This document shows positions 1 through 7,554 of a DNA stretch of 64,000 bases, piece after piece. Position 1 is the stretch's first letter. Each line of letters opens with the position of its first letter. The DNA is from JAWXCE01 sp034440495 (GTDB lineage Bacteria; Pseudomonadota; Alphaproteobacteria; Rhizobiales; Rhodomicrobiaceae): positions 1-64,000 of the forward strand of contig JAWXCE010000056.1 of the NCBI GenBank assembly GCA_034440495.1, given 5' to 3'. The translations under genes and the position numbers were made by a program. The notes beneath the pieces are model-generated. The model saw only the letters and a program-made list of their open reading frames with translations. It did not search any database and was not told where the DNA came from.

Positions 1-224
1 AGCTTGGCAAAAGGCTTCTTCAGGACTTCGCGCCGCCGTGCAACGGGTTCGCGATATGCCGAACGCTTGGCAGGTGCTTACGCCCGGAGTTCGCCGCCGT
101 CTTTTGACGTCATTTCCCTACGGCGTCATCTACAGCGTGGACGCAAAAACCGTAACGGTTATCTCGGTCGCGCATCTGCACCGCGAGCCGGGGACATTGG
201 CGCGACCGCCTCAAACTGCCATAA
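1..224 (+). pseudogene. ParE/RelE-type toxin, 5' truncated by window edge, frameshifted near its end
   Basis: An open frame runs from base 2 and encodes the C-terminal part of a ParE/RelE-family toxin: the stretch PNAWQVLTPGVRR, then FPYGVIY, then VAHLHREPG is typical of these ribosome- or gyrase-directed toxins. After REPG the frame goes wrong. Dropping one G from the GGGG run at 190-193 restores the usual ending HWRDRLKLP and a stop at 222-224; as it stands the frame runs on to 232 and overlaps the end of uvrC. The start and the expected antitoxin gene lie left of the window. The family call rests on the conserved C-terminal motif. Whether the frameshift is real or a base-calling error cannot be told from the sequence. 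Confidence 0.65.
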
Positions 225-228
225 GCAG

Positions 229-2361
229 TTAACTCCGCCGCTCGTGGAAGAAGTCGTAGATCGCCTGCGCCATCGCAGCGCTGACGCCCTCGACCGCCTG
301 CAAATCCGCCACCCCCGCCCGCGCGACGGACTTAGCCGAACCGAAATGCTTCAACAGCGCCCGCTTGCGCATCGCGCCGATGCCCTTGATCTCGTCCAGC
401 GGGTTGACGCCAATGGCCTTCGAGCGCTTTGCCCGGTGCGCGCCAATCACGAACCGGTGCGCCTCATCGCGCAGCCGCTGCACGAAATAGAGCACCGGGT
501 CGCGCGGCTCCAGCATGAACGAGGCCCGCCCGGCCATGAAGAAATGCTCACGCCCCGCGTTGCGCTCCGGCCCCTTGGCGATCCCGGCGAGCGTCAAGCC
601 CGTTACCCCTAGCGCGTCCAGCACGCCTTGGGCGGCGGAAAGTTGCCCGGCGCCGCCGTCGATCAGCACCAGATCGGGCCACGCTGCGAAGCCCTCGCTC
701 GCGCTGTTCTCAATGCCGCGGCTATCATCGACTAGCCCTCCCAAGTCATCATCCCCGGACTTGATCCGGGGATCTAGCATGGCGGGCGCGGGCAAACTGG
801 ATTGCCGGGTCAAGCCCGGCAATAATAAGGGTGGCGCGAGTTCCCCTTCATTGCAAGCGGCGCGAAGCAATACATTCGGCTCTTGCGGGTCTTGGATTAT
901 TCCTTCGTTTTGCTCCTCACATTGACGGGTTTTATCCGCGCACTCCTTTACCAGACGCGAGAAGCGGCGCGTCAGAACCTCGCGCATCATGCCGAAATCG
1001 TCTCCCGGCGTAAGCGTTTCGGATTTGATGTTGAACTTGCGATACTGGCTTTTCATCAGCCCCTCAGGCCCCGCGACGATCATCGCGCCCACCGCGTTCG
1101 CGCCCATGATGTGGCTGTTGTCATAGACCTCGATACGGCGCGGCGTACGCGGCAATCCGAAGGCGGCGGCGACGCCATCCATAAGCTTGGCATGGCTCGA
1201 CGCCTCAGCAAGCTTGCGGCCCAGCGCCTCGCGCGCGTTGGTCAGCGCGTGCTCGACGATGGCGCGCTTTTCCCCTCGCAAGGGCACGGCGACATCCACC
1301 TTTCGCCCGGCTTTGATGCACAGCGCCTCGGTCAGCAGGGCGCGCTCGGCGAAATCGTGGCTGAGCAGCACGCAGCGCGGCACTGGCCGGTCGTCATAAA
1401 ATTGCGCGATGAACGGCTCCAGCACCTCCTCCACGGGCAGGCTACGGTCGGCTTTGGGGTAGTAAGCGTGATTGCCCCAGTTCTGGCCGTTGCGGAAGAA
1501 AAACACCTGAATGCACGTCTGACCGCCGTCCTGATATGCGGCGAACAAATCCGCCTCGTCGATGCCATGCGGATTGATGCCTTGCGTTGCTTGAACATGC
1601 GCCAGCGCCCACAGTCGGTTGCGATAAATGGCGGCGCGCTCGAATTCCAGCGCCTCGCTGGCCTCCGCCATCAGCGCGTTGAGCTTTTGTTGGACAGCGT
1701 CGGTTTTGCCTTGCAGGAAGCGCACCGCTTCGTCCACCAGCTTGTTATATTCCTCCGGTTCAATTTCGCCGGTACAGGGCGCGGAACAGCGCTTGATCTG
1801 GTGCAGCAGGCAGGGGCGCGTTCGGCTTTCGTAATAATGATCGGAGCATGAGCGTAATAGAAACGCGCGCTGCATCATGTTAAGCGTGCGGTTGACCGCG
1901 CCCGCGCTCGCGAACGGGCCGAAGTAATCGCCTTTCATGGTGCGCGCGCCGCGATGCTTCATAAGTTGCGGCGTGGCGTGCTCGCGTGAGATGACTATGT
2001 ACGGGAACGATTTGTCGTCCCGCATCAGCACGTTATAAGGCGGCTTATAGCGCTTGATAAAGTTGGCTTCGAGGAGAAGCGCCTCGGACTCGGTCGGCGT
2101 GGAGACGAACTCCATCGCGGTGGTGAGCGCGATCATGCGCGCAATACGGTTGGAATGGCCCGTGCCACGCGCGTAGCTCGATACCCGCGCCTTGAGGTTG
2201 CGCGCCTTGCCGACGTAAATCACGTCGCCGCGCGCATCGATCATCCGGTACACGCCCGCACCCGTCCCGAGATGCTTGAGGTAGCCCGCGATGACCTGCG
2301 GCCCGGTCTGCGTTTCGTCGGGCGTAGCATCAACCTTATCTGTCGTCTCAATGTCTGGCAT
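229..2361 (-). CDS. uvrC: UvrABC excinuclease subunit C with an in-frame palindromic-repeat insert
   Basis: UvrC makes both incisions in nucleotide excision repair after UvrA/UvrB damage recognition. Visible parts: an N-terminal GIY-YIG nuclease domain (around residues 33-110, with GVYRMIDARGDVIYVGKA), a UVR motif for UvrB contact (about 217-252), the RNase H-like 5'-incision domain with RRIEVYDNSH and LVLIDGGAGQ, and a C-terminal helix-hairpin-helix region (LDEIKGIG and VEGVSAAMA, about 655-708). At 710 residues it is longer than usual. The extra length is a block at about residues 484-558, before LVLIDGG, that is encoded largely by repeat DNA and reads without a stop. The start is the ATG at 2361. 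The gene converges with the toxin remnant at the window edge. The identification is secure. Confidence 0.97.
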   Translation of the reverse strand: MPDIETTDKVDATPDETQTGPQVIAGYLKHLGTGAGVYRMIDARGDVIYVGKARNLKARVSSYARGTGHSNRIARMIALTTAMEFVSTPTESEALLLEANFIKRYKPPYNVLMRDDKSFPYIVISREHATPQLMKHRGARTMKGDYFGPFASAGAVNRTLNMMQRAFLLRSCSDHYYESRTRPCLLHQIKRCSAPCTGEIEPEEYNKLVDEAVRFLQGKTDAVQQKLNALMAEASEALEFERAAIYRNRLWALAHVQATQGINPHGIDEADLFAAYQDGGQTCIQVFFFRNGQNWGNHAYYPKADRSLPVEEVLEPFIAQFYDDRPVPRCVLLSHDFAERALLTEALCIKAGRKVDVAVPLRGEKRAIVEHALTNAREALGRKLAEASSHAKLMDGVAAAFGLPRTPRRIEVYDNSHIMGANAVGAMIVAGPEGLMKSQYRKFNIKSETLTPGDDFGMMREVLTRRFSRLVKECADKTRQCEEQNEGIIQDPQEPNVLLRAACNEGELAPPLLLPGLTRQSSLPAPAMLDPRIKSGDDDLGGLVDDSRGIENSASEGFAAWPDLVLIDGGAGQLSAAQGVLDALGVTGLTLAGIAKGPERNAGREHFFMAGRASFMLEPRDPVLYFVQRLRDEAHRFVIGAHRAKRSKAIGVNPLDEIKGIGAMRKRALLKHFGSAKSVARAGVADLQAVEGVSAAMAQAIYDFFHERRS
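747..829. repeat. Twin-hairpin palindromic element inserted in frame in uvrC
   Basis: Two perfect hairpins lie 29 bases apart. The first (753-771) has 7-bp arms CCCCGGA/TCCGGGG around CTTGA. The second (801-823) has 9-bp arms ATTGCCGGG/CCCGGCAAT around TCAAG. The same two-hairpin layout occurs inside thiC at 42581-42664. On the uvrC coding strand it is translated as a LDPRIKSGDD-type peptide, a sequence common in predicted alphaproteobacterial proteins because this repeat is widespread. A separate repeat-like motif, GCGAAGCAAT with flanks, lies at 851-873 inside the same extra block and is related to the intergenic repeat at 55858-55920. Confidence 0.85.
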
Positions 2362-2519
2362 AAGCTAGTTATGAGCGAAGAGCGCGCGGTTTCCAAGCGT
2401 CGCGCAACCTTTGATAAATTGGGGATTCGAACCTGTTATGTAAAATTTTTGACATACAGAGCCGTCATGTAGGGCTATCTGTAATGACATTCCAACAAAC
2501 CTGGGGGGCTATAATCGGG

Positions 2520-2861
2520 ATGAAAGTCATGTGGCGAATAGCGGTTATCTTTTCCATGATGTATACAAACGCCGTTGTGGCGCAAGGCGAGTATCCTATC
2601 CCGGACACCGGATCCGAAGCGCCAAGCCCTTCAGTTGCAGAGCCGTTAAAGTTTGAATGCGGCGCTGACCTGTACTCGTTGGCGGCCGGGCAGGATTTAA
2701 GCCACGTGACCCTTCTAGGTGCAGGCGGAGAGCCAATCGCCGCACTCTCCGGGCCACTTAGCGGACCCTATTCAGGAGGCGGGTGGGAGTTGCAGTTGGA
2801 GACCGGCGTTATCATTCTAAGCAGTCCGGACGGAGAGCGCCGCGACTGTATTGAAAAGTAA
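2520..2861 (+). CDS. Small exported protein of unknown function
   Basis: A protein of 113 residues from the ATG at 2520, chosen because it puts the signal sequence (MKVMWRIAVIFSMMYTNAVVAQG) at the N-terminus; a G-rich stretch about 12 bases upstream may serve as ribosome binding site. An upstream in-frame ATG at 2484 would add 12 residues before the hydrophobic segment and is less likely. The mature part is short, rich in Pro, Gly and Ser, and has two cysteines (FECGADLYS and ERRDCIEK) that could form a disulfide in the periplasm. I do not recognise a family. It stands alone, codirectional with the ferredoxin gene but separated from it by a strong hairpin. Confidence 0.6.
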   Translation: MKVMWRIAVIFSMMYTNAVVAQGEYPIPDTGSEAPSPSVAEPLKFECGADLYSLAAGQDLSHVTLLGAGGEPIAALSGPLSGPYSGGGWELQLETGVIILSSPDGERRDCIEK

Positions 2862-2894
2862 GTGAGCAAAACTTTGCAGTTTTTCCCGTGTTGA

Positions 2895-2940
2895 TCCTAT
2901 CATAACGATCGCCGCTGAAGCGGCGGTCGTTATGATAGGA
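2895..2940. repeat. Long near-perfect inverted repeat (hairpin)
   Basis: A 46-base palindrome with arms of about 21 bases starting TCCTATCATAACGATCGCCG and a 3-4 base loop; one G:T pair is the only flaw. It lies 30 bases after the small exported protein gene. No T-run follows, so it is not a classical intrinsic terminator, though it could act as a transcript 3'-end stabiliser or be a mobile palindromic repeat. A second small GC hairpin (AGCTTGCGGCT) follows at once. Confidence 0.75.
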
Positions 2941-3074
2941 GCTTGCGGCTCCATCATACGGAAACGATTGATCGTCAAAATCATTTTGCCTTATACAAAG
3001 CGAAGTTGAGTTTCGTCGTTTGATTTATAGAACACCACATCCCATATCCCGGTATCAAGAAAGAGTGCCTCGCC

Positions 3075-3395
3075 ATGGTTTCCGTCACATTCATCGAACA
3101 TAGCGGTAAAACGCACACTGTTGCGGCCGATCTGGGCCATACGCTGATGGAAACTGCGATCAAGCATGACGTTCCCGGCATCATTGCGGAATGCGGCGGC
3201 GCCTGTTCATGCGCGACCTGTCACGTTTATGTGGATGAAGCCTGGCGCGAGGCGACCGGCGCGCCGAACGAGATGGAGGAGGACATGCTCGATTTCGCGT
3301 TCGACGTTCGCCCAGGAAGCCGCCTGAGCTGCCAAATCCGCATCGCTGATAAACTTGAAGGTCTGGTCGTGCGTATCCCTGAACATCAAAACTGA
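3075..3395 (+). CDS. Adrenodoxin/putidaredoxin-type 2Fe-2S ferredoxin
   Basis: A 106-residue electron carrier. The cluster ligands are plain: C40-x5-C46-x2-C49 in ECGGACSCATCH and C86 in RLSCQI, the vertebrate/adrenodoxin-type spacing rather than the plant type. The length matches the family. Such ferredoxins feed electrons to cytochromes P450 or to Fe-S cluster and heme-related enzymes. The next gene, 80 bp downstream on the same strand, is a ferredoxin-NADP reductase of the thioredoxin-reductase-like class, so the two probably form an NADPH to reductase to ferredoxin chain; this pairing is inferred from position. No P450 gene is in the window, so the final acceptor is unknown. Confidence 0.93.
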   Translation: MVSVTFIEHSGKTHTVAADLGHTLMETAIKHDVPGIIAECGGACSCATCHVYVDEAWREATGAPNEMEEDMLDFAFDVRPGSRLSCQIRIADKLEGLVVRIPEHQN

Positions 3396-3475
3396 AGCCA
3401 CTGCATTGAATGTATCCAGTGCAAATGGCGATTATTGATCCTTTCCAAAAGGACGCTGGCCAAAAGGAAGCTGGA

Positions 3476-4531
3476 ATGACGGATGAAACAGTGCGCACCG
3501 ATGCGCTCATTATTGGCGCTGGCCCGGTTGGCCTGTTTGCTGTGTTCGAGCTAGGCCTGCTCGACATCAAATCACATCTCATCGATATTCTTGATCGGCC
3601 GGGTGGGCAATGCGCCGAACTTTATCCCGAGAAACCCATCTACGATATTCCCGCGTTGCCGATCGTCACCGGCCAGGAACTGACTGACCGGCTGATGGAT
3701 CAGATCAAGCCGTTTGGCGCGGGCTTCACCTTTAACGAGCGCGTCGAAACGATCCGGAAGCTCGAAGACGGCAGTTTTTACGTCGAAACCGATCAGGGCA
3801 GCGCGTTCGAAGCCAAGATTATCGTGGTCGCGGCAGGCGGCGGTTCCTTCACCCCCAAGCGCCCGCCTTTGCCGGGCATCGAGGGTTACGAGGGCAAGTC
3901 GGTGTTTTACGCCGTGCGTAAAATGGAAGAGTTTCGTGGCCGTGATATCGTTATCGCCGGCGGTGGCGACTCGGCGCTCGACTGGACGGTGAATTTGGCC
4001 CCTATCGCAAAATCCCTGACGCTCATTCACCGCCGCAACGACTTCCGCGCCGCGCCCGACACGGTGAAAAAGATGCGCGCGCTTGTGGAGGCAGGGCAGA
4101 TGAATTTGGTTATCGGCCAGATATCCGCGTTAAACGGCGCGGATGGCGTATTGAGCGGCGTGACAGTCAAAGGCCCAGTGGATGGCAAGGATGCGGTGTT
4201 CGATTTGCCAGCCGACCGCCTGCTGGCGTTTTTCGGCCTTACCATGAAGCTCGGCCCGGTCGCGAATTGGGGCCTTAATTTGAATGAAAATCTGATTGGC
4301 GTCGATACCGAGAAGTTTGAAACGTCAGAGCCAGGCATTTTCGCCATTGGCGATATCAACACGTATCCGGGTAAGCTGAAACTAATCCTGTCCGGTTTCC
4401 ACGAAGCCGCGCTGATGTCGCAACGAGCACTAAAAATCGTTTATCCGGGCAAGAAAGTGGCGTTTCAATACACCACATCATCCTCCAGCCTTCAGAAGAA
4501 ACTCGGCGTTGCGCCAACGCCGGCTGAGTAG
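3476..4531 (+). CDS. Ferredoxin--NADP+ reductase, thioredoxin-reductase-like type
   Basis: A 351-residue FAD/NADPH flavoprotein. It has an N-terminal FAD-binding GAGPVGLF motif, then a GGQCAELYPEKPIYDIP segment typical of the TrxR-like ferredoxin-NADP reductases (YumC type), and an NADPH-binding GGGDSALDW motif; it lacks the CxxC active site of true thioredoxin reductases. A second FAD motif, FAIGDINTYPGKLKLI, is near the end. I chose the ATG at 3476 because AAGGAAG lies just upstream; a longer frame from 3410 would add 22 residues without similarity. It follows the ferredoxin gene at 3075 and is its likely redox partner. Confidence 0.93.
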   Translation: MTDETVRTDALIIGAGPVGLFAVFELGLLDIKSHLIDILDRPGGQCAELYPEKPIYDIPALPIVTGQELTDRLMDQIKPFGAGFTFNERVETIRKLEDGSFYVETDQGSAFEAKIIVVAAGGGSFTPKRPPLPGIEGYEGKSVFYAVRKMEEFRGRDIVIAGGGDSALDWTVNLAPIAKSLTLIHRRNDFRAAPDTVKKMRALVEAGQMNLVIGQISALNGADGVLSGVTVKGPVDGKDAVFDLPADRLLAFFGLTMKLGPVANWGLNLNENLIGVDTEKFETSEPGIFAIGDINTYPGKLKLILSGFHEAALMSQRALKIVYPGKKVAFQYTTSSSSLQKKLGVAPTPAE

Positions 4532-4533
4532 GG

Positions 4534-5439
4534 TTACCCGAGCTGCGTCGCCACACACCACCATTGCTGTCTGTCGCGGCGCAAGGTAGCTGCGGCTTCC
4601 TCAGCCTGGGCATTGGTTTCAAATAATGCGAAGCAGGTCGGCCCGCTCCCGGACAGACGCGCCAGCCAGCAGCCGGTCATCGACGAAAGCGCAGACAGCA
4701 CGTCATCGATCTCTGGCGCCAATCGGCGCGCGGGAGGTTCCAGGTCGTTACAGCTTTGCATCAGGCACGACGCCCAGTCGCCCGCCGATAACCGGCGTTC
4801 GACCCCATTTGCGGCGTCACTGGCGCATTCCTCATTCCCTTTAAGTGGTTCAGCGGCGAGCGCTTGAAAAACATCCCGCGTTGAAAGCTTCACACCGGGG
4901 TTGACCAAAAGCGCGGCGAATGATGGCATTTTAGGCAGCGGCGTCATGGCCTCGCCTACACCCGCCATGTAGGCAGTCACTTGCGCAAGACACACAGGCA
5001 CATCCGCGCCGATCTTGAGCGCCGCCGCGTTTAGGGCTGCCGTTGCGGGCTGTAATGCAGGAGACGCACGCATTATGGCGCGTATTGCAGCGGCCGCATC
5101 CGCCGATCCGCCGCCCAGGCCCGCCGCTACGGGTATGCGCTTCGCCAGATCGAACCGCCCAAACCCTTTCGCCGCATCGCCCGTTTCATCAACGAAAAGC
5201 GCGCGCATCAGGCCAGCGGCCTTTTCAATCAGGTTTGGCCCATCGATGTTTAACGCCATCGGCCCCGTCGAATGCAGTGCAAAGCTGCGGCCTGGCGTTA
5301 GGGTAAGGGTATCGCCAAAATCTGCGAACGCGACGATGCTGCGCAGTTCGTGATAGCCGTCCGGGCGCTTGCCGAGCACCTCAAGCGTGAGGTTTACCTT
5401 GGCTTTGGCGAGTTCCACAACGCTGATGCTCTCCGTCAT
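4534..5439 (-). CDS. ispE: 4-diphosphocytidyl-2-C-methyl-D-erythritol kinase
   Basis: This kinase phosphorylates CDP-methylerythritol in the non-mevalonate (MEP) isoprenoid pathway. GHMP-kinase signatures are visible: an N-terminal AKAKVNLTLEVLGKRPDGYHEL and the ATP-binding glycine loop PVAAGLGGGSADAAAA, plus a C-terminal LSGSGPTCFALFE. Starting at the ATG at 5439 gives 301 residues, near the usual length; a TTG at 5466 could add nine residues. The stop lies only two bases from the stop of the ferredoxin reductase gene on the other strand. The upstream TPR gene on the same strand, 123 bp away, is a common alphaproteobacterial neighbour. Confidence 0.95.
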   Translation of the reverse strand: MTESISVVELAKAKVNLTLEVLGKRPDGYHELRSIVAFADFGDTLTLTPGRSFALHSTGPMALNIDGPNLIEKAAGLMRALFVDETGDAAKGFGRFDLAKRIPVAAGLGGGSADAAAAIRAIMRASPALQPATAALNAAALKIGADVPVCLAQVTAYMAGVGEAMTPLPKMPSFAALLVNPGVKLSTRDVFQALAAEPLKGNEECASDAANGVERRLSAGDWASCLMQSCNDLEPPARRLAPEIDDVLSALSSMTGCWLARLSGSGPTCFALFETNAQAEEAAATLRRDRQQWWCVATQLG

Positions 5440-5562
5440 TGCCACGCGCAAGAAGGTGAGTGGCAATAGGACGACATTTGGAGCCGGGCTCCGTTGAAGG
5501 TCATGGCACCGTTAAATAGGAAAGTGGCGCAAAAATCAACAGCCCACGCCGACGCTTCCCGC

Positions 5563-7395
5563 TTAGAATTGTTTCGCAAGCGCCTTGGCGAAAACACGCT
5601 CCGCCCGGCTCATGGTTGACACCCAGTCCTGATTCAGGATTGCCGTGACGCCCAGAATGTTTCCACTTTCGGCATAAGCTATCTTGCGTTTGATCGTGAC
5701 GCGGTCTTCCGGCTCCGGGTTCAGCGTCATCGCGAGCGACCATTGAAATCTCGCCTCCCGTTTGCGTCCGACACGCCAGAACGCATCACCTAGATGATCG
5801 TTGATAACAGGGTCTTCGGGCTGTAGCTCCACTGCGCGGTCAAGCTGTTTGGCTGCCTCTTTATAGTCTCGCTGCCTGTAATAAGCCCATCCGAGACTAT
5901 CGACAAAGAAACCATCGGCGGGTTTGAGCGCCACCGCTTTCTTGATAAGCGCCATTGCCTGCTTGATGTTCATGTTCTGATCGACCCATGAATAGCCCAG
6001 ATAGTTTAAAACCTGCGCCTGCTCACCGTCGAGTTCGAGCGATTTTTTAAAATCCGCCTCGGCCCTGTCCCACTGCTTCCAGCGCTCGAAGGCCACGCCG
6101 CGATTATAGTACAACTGCGCTGCTCTTCGATCCGGAGCGGCGACGGAGTCTATTGCAATTGTATAATATTGAACCGCCTCCTCATATTTTTTCTCGCCGC
6201 GCAAGATTGTCCCCATCGCCTGCAAAATCTGCAAATTTTGTTTGTCGCGCTCAATCAGTGCTTTGAGCAGGGTCTGGGCCTCTGGACTACGCTCTAGGGT
6301 GTGAAGGTGAAAGGCTTTGCGCATCTGACCGCTGAACCACAACGGCGAGTTTTGCGGAATTTTGTCGAAGGCGGCGATCGACATTTCGTAGGATTTAAAG
6401 GCGTCGTAAAGCTCGGCGAGGGTGTAGCGCGCGACGGAGAAGTCCGGGTTGACGATCAGCGCCAGTTGTAAATAGCTGAGAGCGAGGTCTCCCCCTGAAG
6501 CGTCGGTCGTCAGAGCCTCGCCGATGCCGTAAAAAATCTCGGCTATGCCCTGTCGCGCGTCCGTGACCATCAAACCAGGATTTGCGCCCGCAGCGATTTC
6601 TTCCAGCAACGCCTTCGCATTTGGATTTGGAAGGGCGCGCGCGACCAGTGGAGCCAGAATTTTTTCTGCAAGCCCCGTATCTTGTGACGCGAGCGCGTGC
6701 CTCGCATAAGCTTCGGCCAGACGGGGGTTGCGCATGCTGCGTTTAAAAGCAGCGGCGTAAGCCGGCCGTGCGATTTTCTGTCGCCCCAAAACATCCGCCA
6801 TAAGCGCAGTGTGATAACGCTCGAAATACTGCGCCCATTCCTCCTTTGACAAACCTTCCATAATTTTGAAGGCGTCATTGGGTTTGTTTTTGGCGATCTG
6901 TACCCAAGCGCGTGCGATGGATGACGCCATGTCAGCAAGCGGCTCGCGGGTTGTATTTTTGAAATACGTCTCTGCGGCTTTGTAGTCGCCCCGGTTGAAG
7001 GCGTCCGCGCCGAGGAACAGGCGACCGAGTTTGTGGGCCGGTTCGATTTTGATCAATTTGACGGCGAGGCGTTTGGCCTTACCACTATTTCCCGTCGCGA
7101 GTTCGAGCTGAAACGCTTCCTCCAGGATGAACTTGTTGTTAGCGTCGCGGTCGAGAGCTTCGCTGTAAAACTTTGCCGCAGCCTCGCTATCTTTGGCGCT
7201 GCGGGCGACGCGGCCTGCAAGATAGCTCCCAAGCAGTGTGCCATCGGCTTTGCCCTGGCTCAGCATCTCAACGGGGCCAATTGTGGTTTCCGCGGTCTTT
7301 TTGTCAGCCTGAGCGAAAACGGGGGACTGCGCGGCGGCAGCAAATGTCAGGGCTGCAAGGAACGTTATGCGGCGAGTTACAGAGTGTTTAAACAC
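5563..7395 (-). CDS. Exported tetratricopeptide-repeat protein
   Basis: A 610-residue protein with a signal peptide (ITFLAALTFAAAAQSPVFAQA) and many TPR units. Clear ones near the C-terminus are AQLYYNRGVAFERWKQWDRAE, AQVLNYLGYSWVDQNMNIKQA, GFFVDSLGWAYYRQRDYKEAA and PVINDHLGDAFWRVGRKREAR. TPR solenoids are scaffolds for protein contacts; here it should act in the periplasm or at the outer membrane. The start is GTG at 7395, supported by GGAG about six bases upstream and by placing the signal peptide correctly. It sits just upstream of ispE on the same strand, an arrangement often seen in alphaproteobacteria. Its exact role is not known. Confidence 0.88.
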   Translation of the reverse strand: MFKHSVTRRITFLAALTFAAAAQSPVFAQADKKTAETTIGPVEMLSQGKADGTLLGSYLAGRVARSAKDSEAAAKFYSEALDRDANNKFILEEAFQLELATGNSGKAKRLAVKLIKIEPAHKLGRLFLGADAFNRGDYKAAETYFKNTTREPLADMASSIARAWVQIAKNKPNDAFKIMEGLSKEEWAQYFERYHTALMADVLGRQKIARPAYAAAFKRSMRNPRLAEAYARHALASQDTGLAEKILAPLVARALPNPNAKALLEEIAAGANPGLMVTDARQGIAEIFYGIGEALTTDASGGDLALSYLQLALIVNPDFSVARYTLAELYDAFKSYEMSIAAFDKIPQNSPLWFSGQMRKAFHLHTLERSPEAQTLLKALIERDKQNLQILQAMGTILRGEKKYEEAVQYYTIAIDSVAAPDRRAAQLYYNRGVAFERWKQWDRAEADFKKSLELDGEQAQVLNYLGYSWVDQNMNIKQAMALIKKAVALKPADGFFVDSLGWAYYRQRDYKEAAKQLDRAVELQPEDPVINDHLGDAFWRVGRKREARFQWSLAMTLNPEPEDRVTIKRKIAYAESGNILGVTAILNQDWVSTMSRAERVFAKALAKQF

Positions 7396-7503
7396 CGGCG
7401 TCTCCGTTGGTCTGGCAAAGGCGCCGCCTGAAGGGCCGCGCCCGGTTCAACACATCGAACCCTTTTAAAGCATCCGCGTTGGCGATACGGATTCAATCAA
7501 TCA

Positions 7504-7523
7504 TCAAGGCTAACACGCCTTGA
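7504..7523. other. Small hairpin between permease and TPR genes
   Basis: TCAAGGC and GCCTTGA form a perfect 7-bp stem around a 6-base loop, 32 bases after the stop of the minus-strand permease gene. It could end or stabilise that transcript, but there is no T-run on the minus strand, so an intrinsic terminator is not shown. Confidence 0.35.
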
Positions 7524-7554
7524 GATGGAAATCATTGATGAAACCACCATTGCG

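Noticed and set aside
883..1851. A 322-codon open frame on the plus strand opposite uvrC
   Set aside because: It is the antisense of a strongly conserved gene in GC-rich DNA; the peptide has no recognisable family pattern.
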